A stretch of DNA of 64,000 nucleotides, from positions 367,719 to 431,718 of the forward strand of contig MNCI01016414.1 of the NCBI GenBank assembly GCA_015680685.1, given 5' to 3'. A program made the translations under genes and the position numbers. Source of the DNA: Gnetum montanum (lineage: Eukaryota; Streptophyta; Gnetopsida; Gnetales; Gnetaceae). Shown piece by piece: positions 1 to 10,995 of the stretch (the stretch's first letter is position 1; each line of letters opens with the position of its first letter). Under the pieces are notes generated by a model, which saw only the letters and a list, made by a program, of their open reading frames with translations, was not told the DNA's origin and made no database searches.

Positions 1-358
1 TGAAAATTAAGCTAAGTAAAACAAAAGAACTAAGTGGATGCTAAAATGATGAAAAGTAATCTCAATCTTTATTGCTGAACATAAATCATAACCAAGCACA
101 ATCCACTCAAATAAAGACACCATACAACTACTCAACACCACACTACGGGCATTCACTCTATCACTAACTACAAAACAAACTGCAAGAGTCTAGCTAAATG
201 TGTAATGAATTTGTTTTTGCTAGTGGAACCAAGTGTTGGTATTTATAAGGTAGCATAGCTCCCGAGACATCGCATCAATGATGACATAGGATGAGCTACA
301 ATGTTGTAAATTGTAGATACGATTATGATATCATGCTTGAGAAAAATTGGATTTATCA
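1..358 (-). repeat. LTR fragment, minus orientation, cut by the window edge
   Basis: This is the same LTR family as the solo LTR at 22948-23396: both share the block from the AATAAA-like signal (minus; TTTATT near 66-71) through a minus-strand TATA box (TATTTATAA at 240-248) to the end TTTATCA at 351-358. The inverse complement therefore starts with TGATAAA. The other end lies outside the window. I see no polypurine tract beside it, so it may be another solo LTR. Confidence 0.6.
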
Positions 359-1191
359 AAGACCTACAATAGAAAAAAATTAGCTTGAGTATCTCAAGTA
401 AACTTTTAGATATCATTTAAGAAAACACTTTAAGCAATGGGTTATCCTACTATGATTCTAAGTAATCATGGGAAGCCTAGAGTTAAAAGGAAAGGAAAGT
501 GGATGTTTGCTAGTTTTTGTGAATAGAGTCTACATGTAAGAGAATTGTAACACATGAATTTGTCTCTTTTGTCAAAGAAAGTTGGTAATGTCTCACCCCA
601 TTGATCATTGATTGTTTAACATAACGTTATAAAGTAATTGAAATTAACCAAATGTTTTCCTCTATGTTTAAGGCATTCTAATTTTTTTACTTTTGGCAAA
701 CAAAAAGTATAAAATAATAAATATCAACTCAATGAGGAAAAGAAAACACTTGTATCTAGTACCAACAGTAAAAATTAGAAATCATGTTTAATAATAAACG
801 GTTTTCAATTCCTTTTCTTTGTTGTTTTTTTTTTTTTTTAATAGTAACAATGCTATGAAGATGACAAATTCTTAGTTAAATTGAGAAACTAATTTCAAAT
901 TTTAGATATGAAATCAAGTTAGTCCATCAAATTTGAGCACAACTCAACAACTTTGAATGTTTAGCATATTTTTATTAATAAATTAAACATTTCAAGAAAA
1001 CACCAAAATAAATCAAGGATTCAAATTTTATTAATTTCATGGTATTATTCTAACATAATGTTCTTTGCCTTCCCTCATTCATCAATAAAAATAATATTTT
1101 TCTATTTTAAAATAATAAGTAATTGAAAAATAGTAAATAAACAATTAACTTGCTTAAATCACCCAATCAAAAGTCATATTAACTTAGCATC

Positions 1192-1320
1192 ATGGTAACA
1201 CTCTTGCTTTGGTAACTATAAATTATGGATTCCATTTTGGTGGTCAATATTGAGTTGTAAGTATTAAAGACTATTTGACTTTGTAAATATTGTTAAAAAA
1301 ATATTTTGAGTTTCCAACAC
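1192..1320 (+). mobile_element. degenerate tRNA-derived SINE-like copy (family 1)
   Basis: An A-box-like CTTAGCATCATGGTAACACT is followed by a B-box-like GGATTCCATTTTGGTGG and by the stretch CAATATTGAGTTGTAAG, which is nearly repeated in the copy at 24172-24310. Strongly mutated; recognised mainly through the other copies. Confidence 0.45.
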
Positions 1321-1473
1321 CCCTTTTATATTAACTTAAAAGCAATGGGCACATCTACAAATGTATATAAACTTCAAAAAAAAAGTCAAATTGCATGGAC
1401 AAATATGGGCACTATAATTTCCATTCTTATAAACAATATATAGAAAAACAAAATTACACTTGTAAACAAAGAG

Positions 1474-1565
1474 GCATTAGCTTAGCAATAAGACTCTAGT
1501 TTAAAACTCCAAGTTATGAGTTTGATTCTAGTGTGCAATACCAGAAATAAAAAATTCAATAAACA
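1474..1565 (+). mobile_element. degenerate tRNA-derived SINE-like copy (family 1)
   Basis: TAGCTTAGCAATAAGACTCT resembles a tRNA A box, and GAGTTTGATTCTAGTG about 30 nt later resembles a B box. The tail is A-rich. Same family as 1192-1320, 4386-4475 and 24172-24310. Confidence 0.5.
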
Positions 1566-2306
1566 TATTATTTGGAGTGAGAAAAGAGAAAAGTTATGCA
1601 AACTGAACATATTTAGTACATCAATTTAATGAGGTGAATTAGCATAATTAACATTCTAAACTATTTCAACTTCTCCCTATTTAAAACAAAAGGAAACTCC
1701 GGTTTAAATTAATAGAGAGACCATTATATGTAATCTAGCTTTTATGACCTCTGGTTGTAGAGAATAACCTGCGATTTGATTTGCTTGATTGGGGCAAAAT
1801 CAATACAGCATGTCCATATCGCCAGGTAATATGCAGTATTTATTGGATAAAACTTAAGTTTTACCTATTTACGTAAGATGGTCCGATAATAGAAAATTAA
1901 TATAAAATTTTACCCTTAAAACATACTATGAACATATTTTCATAACTCAAAGTTAGCCATATGCTAGTTTTAGAATTAAAGTATTTATTCTAATGGAGGC
2001 CTTGAACCAATTGGAAAATTTAAAGTTAAAAAGTTTGACACTAACAATATTATTTAGTATTTGGCATTGATTCCAGGATTGTTGCAAACGTGCAAATTCC
2101 TTGCATATTTTTTATATTTTTTAAAACAAGTTGGTATATTAGGAAATGAAACTCTACATTAGGTATGTCAGAAAATACAAAAGTATATTGCAGTAAAAGG
2201 GTAAATAAGATCAAGTACATACAACTTTACCAAAGGTAAATAAGAACCCATGATATTTAGTCAACAATGCCATAGGTGCTAAGAAATAGGCTTACCAAGT
2301 GCACTA

Positions 2307-5300
2307 TTAATCTTCGCTATTTTCATCTTCTTCAAACTCAGGAATCATAGGTACGAAAGTACAACAAAATGATTCTTTATCCTTGAGAAGTAAACAACTT
2401 CCATCCGGAGTCCATTTCAAGTCCCAGACCGCAAACTCAGGCACAGGAATGTTTACACAGAAGGCACCAGAAGGTGTCCACATGTACAAATTTGAAGTTC
2501 CTGTACAGATTGCTAAACGAGGATAGGCTGGATCCCATGCAGCATTCCGAATAGGATCTTTTTGTATGAGAAGTGCAGCAAGTTCCAGAGTACAAATATC
2601 CCAAATCCAAAGTGCATTTGGCATGTTGTCATTGCGAGCAAGCAAATATTGGCTATCTTTACTCCAAGATAGCAGGCCTAGGGAACCAACAGAAATATTC
2701 ACAAATTCAGTCACCAGATAACAGGTATATTGTCCTTTCTTTTTCTTTTCTCTCTCTCTCTTTGGTCAACTGTAAAATGTACTGGGTATCTTACCAATTC
2801 CTTGCTTTGGATTTGGCTTGTCCATTAGGGGCTTCTGTGAAGATATACTAAGAGGAAATTCAGCCACCTTATAACGGACCCTTGAATGTCCTTCAACTAC
2901 AGCCTCTACATAACATATTTTAACATGTTAAATGAATAAAAGAAAAGCAAGACATAAAACTCACACACAAAGAAATCTGCATTGAGCCAGCTGTTTAACC
3001 ATATGGCAAACGTGGATGCACATTCATAGACATAAAGGTAACTACACCTAGACTTCTATAACAGGCAGATGTATACATTCTTCAACATGACAAACAAAAG
3101 CTACTTTTCAAGTTTCCAGATTTGAAACCATATAGAAGATGTTATTTCTCAACAGTATCTTTTTTTGAAATTTATTTATGGTTTTGCAAATTTTGTCTTC
3201 CCGTACCGTCAATTTGAAAATGGAACTTTAAGAACATTTTCATTTAGTGACTTGGGACCAACAGCCCAGATGTTCTCAAAGTTTTGCACCATGTTCTTTA
3301 TCATCGAATATAAACTAATCCATGGCTAGTTTCTAGAGATACAACTCTGTAACAGCTCAGTACCTTTCAATATGTTTGAGCCTCTTAAACAAGAGCTTCT
3401 ATGGAAAACGCACAAGGAAAAAACCTATATAGGTTCTTTACAAACTAAATGTCACATCTAGTTTGACTGTTGAGGAATCTACACTTTACTTCCGAGTATC
3501 CTGTCATTATCCTTCGAAACATGTGACCTGTCATCTTGACACATTTCCAATGGGTTCAATTCCTGTTGTTACATCTTCACCTTTTCAACATCCTCAAATT
3601 TGGATTCAATACAAGCTGCTCATATTCACCGCTGCCCAAAATGCACCTGTCTATTGTACCTAGAACAAACCCTTGACTTCTGATTATGTGGTGAATGGGA
3701 AATGTTCTGAACTTTCGGTTACAATGCCCACTACTGTACATTGTATGTTCGATTTATGTTCCTGCATCACACTTAGCATTAGATAGGCCACGGACATAAC
3801 TCCTTAAAATAATTATTATTTGACAAATTGTTGGATGCCTCGTTGAAATGTCAGCGTGATAGGATGCATCTATAGCAAACAAACCTCAAATTTATGTTGT
3901 TTGCCAAACATCAACACTCACAGAAGTAGAGACAAGTGAAGCTTCATTACAGAATGCACCTGGGAATTTGAAGATCTATCATGACCACCTTGGAAAACAG
4001 TGCCAAAAAAGGCATAGATGGATACCACCAATTTATTTCTTCTACATAAGAGCAGCACGAAGCATTTTGCACATCCTAGCTGTCAGCACATGCATTCTTC
4101 ATGAAAGTCGCCCTAATTCATCTCAATATATCACATGTTTTACTTCCAATGACATTCTACACCTTAAATCTAGCAAGATTGTACGGAAAATTTATTTTTA
4201 ATTTCAGCTAGTATGAAATGTCCTCTATACATCTATATCAACTCTTCATATCATATATAAACGCCTTACAGAAGATAACTCTAGCAATCAATGATAAAAT
4301 AAAAGTGAATTTTATTTCCATCCACTGAGACCTTGGAGGCTGAGAAGTTTCAGAATTCTTTTTACAGATTTTTTAAAAAATTCATAACTCAGTGTTGCCC
4401 ACTAGAATCAAACCTTACGACCTAGGGTTTCCATGCCAAGACTCTTACACTAATCAAACTTTACATTCAGAATATGTTTTGTTAACCAAGAGCTAAATTC
4501 TATAATATAACTAGTAAAAGGTTTCAGAAGTGAAAATATAGGGACTACCACTTCGAGTGATACTAAGGTACTTATTTCTGAAGTTGTAAGACCTGGGTTT
4601 GAGCCTAGGTGGAGTCAGTTGGAAAAAGGTTAGGCTTTCACTCATCTACTGCCCCTCTCACGACCTTGCCTTCACAGCATGAGCATTGGGCCTCTTAGTA
4701 ATGATACTTTTTCGAATTAAAAATTTGCATTTGGCCTATGTTCTTTCTCAAACAATATCAAGATTTTTTCTTAGAAAGAAGATCAGGAGATTGTATTATA
4801 TAAAAAAAAAAAGTACACAAGTTGGTGCAAATGTAAAGAGGGCGGAGCAGCTCTCCCGAGAGGCAGAAAAGAGGAGGGAGAGCCAGAAAAGAGGAGGGGG
4901 ATCCCCCATTACAAGCGAAAGAAAAGAAAGAGATTAAAACAGAGACATCAGCCAAAGAAAAGAAAGAGATTAAAACAGAGACATCAGCCGAGGGGCTGTA
5001 GTAAAAAACAAGATAATGGCCACATGGCCCTGAAAACCCCAAGAATGATTTGTTAACATGTATGCTTAATCACAATTAAAAGATATGCCAATGAAAATAA
5101 AAATAGCAAAGCAGCTATCATAGATGTTACCTGAGTTGCCATTGTGCATGTCATTTGGATCCTGATCATTTAAGTAAAGCCCTGACATATCAAGCTGCAA
5201 TGGCTCTTCCACCTCCTACGTAAAATGTATAAAAGATTAGGTCAGAAAATGACCTACAGCCCAAATCACAATGACACAACTAGTTGCTTTACTCACTTTA

Positions 5301-7367
5301 AATACAACTGCATTAGTTGGTGGGCGAAGAATGCTGGGATGGTTAAATTCTGCAAATGATTTCCATGTAAGGTGGTTCAGGATCCTTAGCATCTGGTCAT
5401 AACTCCCTACAGCAAGAAATTGACCACACGGTGACCAACCAAGCGTCTTCACACCCAGGCCATGTTCATAGGCTTGATACTTGAACAGACATCTTCCATC
5501 AGGGGAATATATGAGTACCTGTGCAGATAAGGTAAATAGCATCCTTATATCCATTTAATTACTGTTATGATTCATAAGCAATGGGCAGCAAACAATTTTC
5601 TATGAAATTTGTGCAATGTACTTTATCATGATATATAATATGTTTACACTTCAAAAGCTTTTCAGAAGTCGGAACATCTATCCCAATTTGCATAAGTTAC
5701 TAAGAGATAAGTTTGTAGCTTCAGGTTCAATTACTGTGTAGCTGTGTGAAAGATCAGGTATTGGCAAACAGATCGTGTTTATGTAATAAAGCTAATCTCT
5801 CCTATTTCTACCTTATATTCCAGTGGAGAGTCCCAAGCTACAATTGCACTGTCATTTGGTGACCATTCCACATCCGCAAGGTCAATTGTATCAACAGCAA
5901 ATGTGCCCATTACTTCCCATGAATGACAGGAAAGAAGATTGACATAATCCTTACAGTCTTTCCGAGTGGCAATTACTGCAAACTTTCCATCCTGTGTGAA
6001 AGAAACACCTTTGGATGCATGTTTAGGCCATTGTACATGAACACAAGCAGTGTTGAGTAACGACCAGACTGTAAGGCGTAATTGAAAATCGGATGTTGTA
6101 AGAATGTGGCGGCTATCTGGACTCCATCTGGCATGAGCAATCCCTGCAAGACCTTCATCAATCTTGCATGTCCACTCTGGCTGTGACAATGACCAAACCT
6201 GAACCATAGCCTTCTTGTAAAGCCCACATAGGATGTATTCTGAATCAAGGGCCCATTCAACATGGCTGATTTTGTCTAAACATGAATACAATTGAACAAC
6301 CTGCATCACAAAATCAAATATTGCAAGCTCAAGAAATGCATCTCAACATGGCATGTCTATTGCACTGTTTGTATAGTCCCGTTGCCCAGAAGGTAAGCAC
6401 ACCACAAAAATTACTGAAGAAAAAACAGCAAATTTGAAATGTCCAACAGATTCACCACATTCTAAAAATTTCAAAGGCTTCTGTAAACAAAACCCAATTT
6501 CCTTACGGCCATGACTATAAGATCTTCGATATAATATACCAATTAAAAGCATAAAAGAACCTGCATTGATTTACAAACGAGGGTCAAAGTTGACAACCAC
6601 CACATTCTGCTGGATTACAGTAACAACGTTTTTTTTTCTTCCTTTTTTTGGGAAAAGTTGCATGCCCAAAATAGTGAAACTAAACGGAGGTTGAACACCT
6701 CTCCTGTCAAGGATCAGCAACATTTTGGCCCCTACGCACAATTCAAAAATGCGTTCAATGTCGATTTTCTTACCGAAATAGCATTATCTTACTCTTTCAT
6801 TATGAACGTATCCAATGCATTTTTAGTTCCGTTACAAATTTTATCCTGGGTGACCCTATGTTTGCCTGGCAACGCTTAATCACTAGTTTCTATGACCGAA
6901 AAACTCGACCATTCTGACCTTTTCTTGTCCACCCACCATCAGCACGCATCTTGTCAGATACAAAAATCTTTTGTACTACTCTACTTGTTTGGATCTGGTT
7001 TTCCTTAATTTTCCTCTGCTTACATTAAGAAACAGCCAAACTAACACTCAAAAATCCCAGCATTCCTCAAGCATAAATTCCATCACAAGGGACGGGGAAA
7101 AATTTGTTAAACAAGAAATTAAAAAAGGAAAACCATAATCCTTCCAGCATGTATTTCCTGCGAAAACGATGAAAGAAAACAAGGAGATAATCTTACAGTG
7201 CAGGAACGAACACTTCAACAAAAACCGAATAGTTGGGGTCAAATAAAAACCTTAAGAGAAGCAACATCGCGAATCACCAGTCTGTAGTCCACCACTGCAG
7301 CGAGATATCGGCCATTGGGAGAAAAATAGCACGCACCAGTCTGCTTGTAGGTATCACTAAACTCCAT
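2307..7367 (-). CDS. WRAP73: WD40 repeat protein WRAP73/WDR8, six exons, 464 aa
   Basis: The product matches the WRAP73 (WDR8) family along its whole length (human about 460 aa). Exons, in minus order: 7251-7367, 5812-6300, 5297-5518, 5131-5215, 2795-2905, 2307-2677, totalling 1395 nt. All introns are GT-AG and phases close. The start (MEFSDTYKQTGACYFSPNGR) aligns with the family start. Blades carry WSPDSRHIL, VWSL, CKDYV and WDPAYPRLAIC. The reading frame continues upstream of the last exon, but AG at 2678-2679 with phase 1 restores the family motif IGLLSWSKDSQYLLARNDN. Known role: WDR8 binds Msd1/SSX2IP; in plants this complex anchors gamma-tubulin complexes at cortical nucleation sites and recruits katanin. 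No breaks are seen, so the gene is probably functional. Confidence 0.94.
4386..4475 (-). mobile_element. tRNA-derived SINE-like copy (family 1)
   Basis: On the minus strand, TGATTAGTGTAAGAGTCTTG (A box) is followed by AAGGTTTGATTCTAGTGGG (B box) and CAACACTGAGTTAT, the same 3' body as 24172-24310. It lies within intron 4 of WRAP73 in the sense orientation of the gene. Confidence 0.55.
4918..4989. repeat. 36-bp unit in two tandem copies
   Basis: The unit beginning AAAGAAAAGAAAGAGATTAA and ending CATCAGCC occurs at 4918-4953 and 4954-4989 with no difference visible. Confidence 0.85.
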
Positions 7368-8075
7368 TTTTTCAAGCAAACAGTTAACAACTTCATGAAT
7401 ATTGCCCACCGATTTCCCGAACCCGTTTCAATATCTCACGGGATGAAGTTCTACCAAACATGCAAACATTTGCAAAATCGATTCAAAAATCGGATCCCAA
7501 CCATGTTTTGCATTGTAACAAAACTCATTCTAAAAACGATTCGAATTCATTGCTGGCAAAATGTTCTTCTGTTTCTGCGAAGCATTACAATCGAGGGAGG
7601 CACGGAAAACCATCGATTTCACATCTTTCCAATGTGTAAGGTTTCACATATATTGTAGATGCAGCTGTAGCTGCTGAGAGATTGAGGGATTGGACAATCA
7701 ATTCAAAACACTCATCAACTGCGTGGGAACTCGGCATCAAGTTAGGTAGGATTACTGCTTTTAATCCTTCTCACTTGAAATTGATTGTCCGTTCCTTTTT
7801 TTTGGCGCAGCGAATTTTCGAACAATGTGGCCGCTCAATTTCAGGGGAGGTACACTTTACTTTTGCTAAGTAAATCATTTAAAATGAAAAACAAAAATAT
7901 ACCATATCTCCTCTAACGGATATGGTACTCAAATTGTTTTAGTAATATAAAAAAAATCAAAATCAAAGTATAATCATTTTCCGTTCTCAGCGTTGAGGAG
8001 CGATCAATTTACCAAATAACACATGAAAGAAAAACTTGTTTGTTACGTATTGAATTATTCATCATTACTTAAAGC

Positions 8076-8129
8076 CACAATGCTCATCTAGTCAAAAGGG
8101 GTCACAATGCTCATCTAGTCAAAAGGGGT
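8076..8129. repeat. 27-bp unit in two tandem copies
   Basis: The unit CACAATGCTCATCTAGTCAA plus AAGGGGT repeats at 8076 and 8103, and a partial GGTCAAAAGGGGT follows near 8138. Confidence 0.85.
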
Positions 8130-9093
8130 CATGTGATGGTCAAAAGGGGTTTTGTGATGGTTAGTGCCTCTTCTCGTGGCTATGCCTAGGTTCGGGCCTA
8201 GGTCTTTGACTTAAAAAATGATCATTTTACCATTACTCCAAATGACAATCCCTAATTATTCATCTTTATAATTAATCTTAAAAATTTAAATTCAATTCTT
8301 CTTTAAAATTTAAGAAAAAAATTAATTATTAATGAAGAAGATAGTGGAAACTAGAAATTAGCTAAAAAATTTTATTACCTCAAGAAAATCACAAAGGATT
8401 TGTTAGATGATTACAATGCCTCAACATAGTTTTGAAGAAAGTTGAAAACATCATTGATGTAATGCCCCAAGCACATAGGGTCAATTTAAAAGAAAGCAAT
8501 CAATAGATTACAATTGATAGTATAATTTAATTGAATGTGATCCAAAGATGGGTAAAATAAAAAAATATGTTTTTCATCTTATCTACTTTGTTTGCACAAT
8601 TTATAAATACGCTCTTTTCATGGTAAATTGATCTAACAACTTGTCTCAATAAGGAGATGATGAGAGTTCATTCTTGCTCTAGTAATTTCATTCCTTAAAT
8701 GAATAGGAATAGCTGAGAATAGATACTGTTGAGTACTAGATAACAAACCTTTTCTAATAGAATGTAAATAAAAACATTTCTTCCTTACGTGTTCAACCAA
8801 ACTTTAGCTAAGACTTTTTCTTTTATAGTTTTCCAAAAGAGCCTTTTGTTTGTTTAAGAAATATTCTCTATAGCAATATTCCATAACTAAAGCTATAATT
8901 TTCCTTGGTGCAACCATCCATTTTCTTATGTAGCATTCATTACCTTCTTAGCATAATTAGCCTCCTCCATGTGACTTAACTTCTAAGTATAAGTAATAAA
9001 TTGATAAAGAGCTTCAACTTTAAGAGAAAGCAAATCTACTTCTAAAAGTAATATATCATAAGAAGTCTACATTTTCACATGAAGTAATCTAAT

Positions 9094-9190
9094 AGCTTAA
9101 GTAGTTAGCTTATTGTATTGTTAAGAATGAGGTTATTAGTTTGAATCACACATCATGCATCATTATATTACTATGTAATTATTCTAATGT
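9094..9190 (+). mobile_element. tRNA-derived SINE-like copy (family 2)
   Basis: TAGCTTAAGTAGTTAGCTTA resembles an A box and GGTTATTAGTTTGAATCAC a B box. The same arrangement occurs on the minus strand at 34686-34778 and, partly, at 25262-25310. Confidence 0.5.
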
Positions 9191-9361
9191 ACCATGTTAG
9201 CTCTATGTCTTGGGATGTATTTATAGTCAAATTATTTTGGATTTCAATACTCCTCTCCCACCCTTCTCACCTGCAAAACCACAATTGAAGTAACTCTCAT
9301 TATAAGGTAGACAACTAACAAAGTCATTCAACTTTTTTAAAAAATCAAAATTTAACAAACC

Positions 9362-9769
9362 TTATCATCATCATCATCATCTTAGCCTTGTCCCAACAAA
9401 ATGGGATTGGCTACATGAGTTCTTTTTTATCATTTGTCTCTACGAAGAGCTAGATCTTTATTTATTTGCAATTTTTCCAGATCCTCTTCAATTATTTTTC
9501 TTCCCATATGTTTTTTGTATTCTTTTTTGTGGCTTTCATGAAAAAATAATGCAACGAATTTTTTTTCTATTCTCATTATTTGATATTCATTACACATGTT
9601 CAAACCATCTATAATGTTATTTCTATAACTTATTTTAAAAAAAGTCACTCCATGTCTTCCTTAAATGTTTGTATTGTGCAAGTTATCTTTTCTAGTAACA
9701 TTCAACATCCATCTAAGCATTTACATTTTTTGCTAGTTGACTTGTTATTCATGCATGTTTTGTACTATC
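9362..9769 (-). mobile_element. RTE-like LINE, 3' segment
   Basis: On the minus strand this ends in GGGACAAGGCTAAG followed by a (GATGAT)n tail (9362-9385), the usual 3' end of plant RTE-type LINEs. A 72-codon frame at 9430-9648 lies in the position of the C-terminal region. Element A interrupts the LINE at 9770; the rest continues at 21957. CTATC at 9765-9769 is the element A target duplication. Confidence 0.8.
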
Positions 9770-10755
9770 TAATGAGCGGTGAGGTACCCCTACACCCAAC
9801 CATACGAATCACAAAGCGTTCACACGCGATCCGATTGAATTCCATGGACTTTATAGTTTCCAATGCACTAGCCTTCTAGGAAGTGAATCTTGCCCTGAGG
9901 TCATTTGTTGTCTTCCCAATTACACTCGTGAAGTACAAAGATAGGGTTAAGTGTAATCGAGGCATATGATTTTTATCATTTTATGTTTTATGATTTTGGT
10001 GTTTAAAGAGAGATAAAAGTAATTGGATTAACTAATTTAATTTAACTAATTAACTAGTCTCTAATTAGTCCTAACATAAGCATATAGTCCGACTCTCCAT
10101 ACATGTCCTGAACCAACGTATCCACTACTAGGTTACCAAGTGCTATGCTACTAGGCGCACCAAGCAATAACGCTACTAGGATTACCAAGTGAATGCATGT
10201 TACGCTCGAAGCGATCATACTTATGTAATTAATCTATTTAGCTTATCTCGCTTAATTACCTTGTTAGCTTAATTACCGAAAAACATTGATTAAATAATTG
10301 AATGCATAAATAAATATCTAAACTATCCAGAATGTTGCAAGGTTTATCAAAAAGCTCGTCTTTATTGCCATACACACTGCCGTGCTTAGGTACAGCAATG
10401 CTCAAATAAAGATTCATACACTTAATGACTCCTATTGTAGGTACTCGGGAGAAATATTTTAACTTTCAAATGAACAAACTACAAGAGTTATGCTACTACT
10501 ATGAATTTGATGTCATAAATGTGGCTAGTGAGCACATATTTATAGAAAAAAATGGACCTTGTGCTGATGAGGCTACATCGACGTAATAAATGATGCATTG
10601 ATGAGGTTGCATCGACACAGTAAATGATGCATCAACTAGGCTACATCAACGGGGCCCAGTTTATAGGGTAGCGCCAATGAGGCTGTGTCAATAGGGCCCA
10701 GTTGATGAGGCAGTGTCAACGAGGCCTCATTGACGTAGCCAATTGCAACCCATCA
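9770..10755 (-). repeat. 3' LTR of element A
   Basis: 986 bp; on the plus strand it runs from TAATGAGCGG (TG mutated to TA) to ACCCATCA. Minus-strand TATA box at 10537-10545 and AATAAA signal (TTTATT at 10361-10366). U3 carries repeated CATCGACG/GATGAGG-type motifs (10560-10740). Downstream of the poly(A) signal are three copies of an ACTTGGTAA..CTAGTRG repeat (about 10128-10195). Confidence 0.9.
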
Positions 10756-10768
10756 TACCCCCACAATT
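10756..10768 (-). other. polypurine tract of element A
   Basis: On the minus strand TTGTGGGGGTA directly precedes the LTR start TGATGGG. Element C has the same GTGGGGGTA in the same position, so this is the plus-strand primer site. Confidence 0.8.
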
Positions 10769-10995
10769 GAATAAAACTCGTTCTCAAGTTTCTTTACAAA
10801 ATTGGGAAGGTATGGGATTATTGACGAACTCTTAACAAAACAAAAACAAATTGACTTGACAAAATTGAGTGCCCAAGTTTATAGATCAACACATTACGAA
10901 AATTGTGGTGTTCATAACACAAAATTGAACACCATGAAATGACTCTTTAAAATTGGATGACACTTACTTTGATGGCATGAAGTCAGTGCAGAAGC

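Larger units (their letters stand above)
359..2306. other. AT-rich spacer 3' of WRAP73
   Basis: No credible coding region. It holds two degenerate SINE-like copies, listed separately. A minus-strand AATAAA (TTTATT at 1984-1989), about 320 nt past the WRAP73 stop, is a possible polyadenylation signal for that gene. Confidence 0.5.
2906..5130 (-). other. large intron 4 of WRAP73 with repeat insertions
   Basis: A 2225-bp intron, far larger than introns 3 and 5 (81 and 117 bp). It holds a SINE-like copy (4386-4475), a B-box-like stretch near 4590-4610 (ACCTGGGTTTGAGCC), and a purine-rich segment with a 36-bp unit present twice. I see no exon; open frames inside it are not conserved protein. Confidence 0.75.
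7368..9361. other. 5' flank of WRAP73 and spacer
   Basis: The first few hundred bases should contain the WRAP73 promoter, but I see no clear TATA box. The remainder is AT-rich and degenerate, with a 27-bp tandem repeat and a SINE-like copy. No coding region is supported. Confidence 0.4.

Noticed and set aside
2678-2714. Extending the last WRAP73 exon upstream to the ATG at 2714.
   Set aside because: That stretch is the end of intron 5. The acceptor AG at 2678-2679 restores the conserved IGLLSWS junction in phase.
4686-5042. Two frames in WRAP73 intron 4.
   Set aside because: They cover a purine-rich tandem repeat on opposite strands; low complexity, no conservation.
7233-7658. 141-codon plus-strand frame.
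   Set aside because: It is antisense to exon 1 and the promoter region of WRAP73 and has no recognisable domain.
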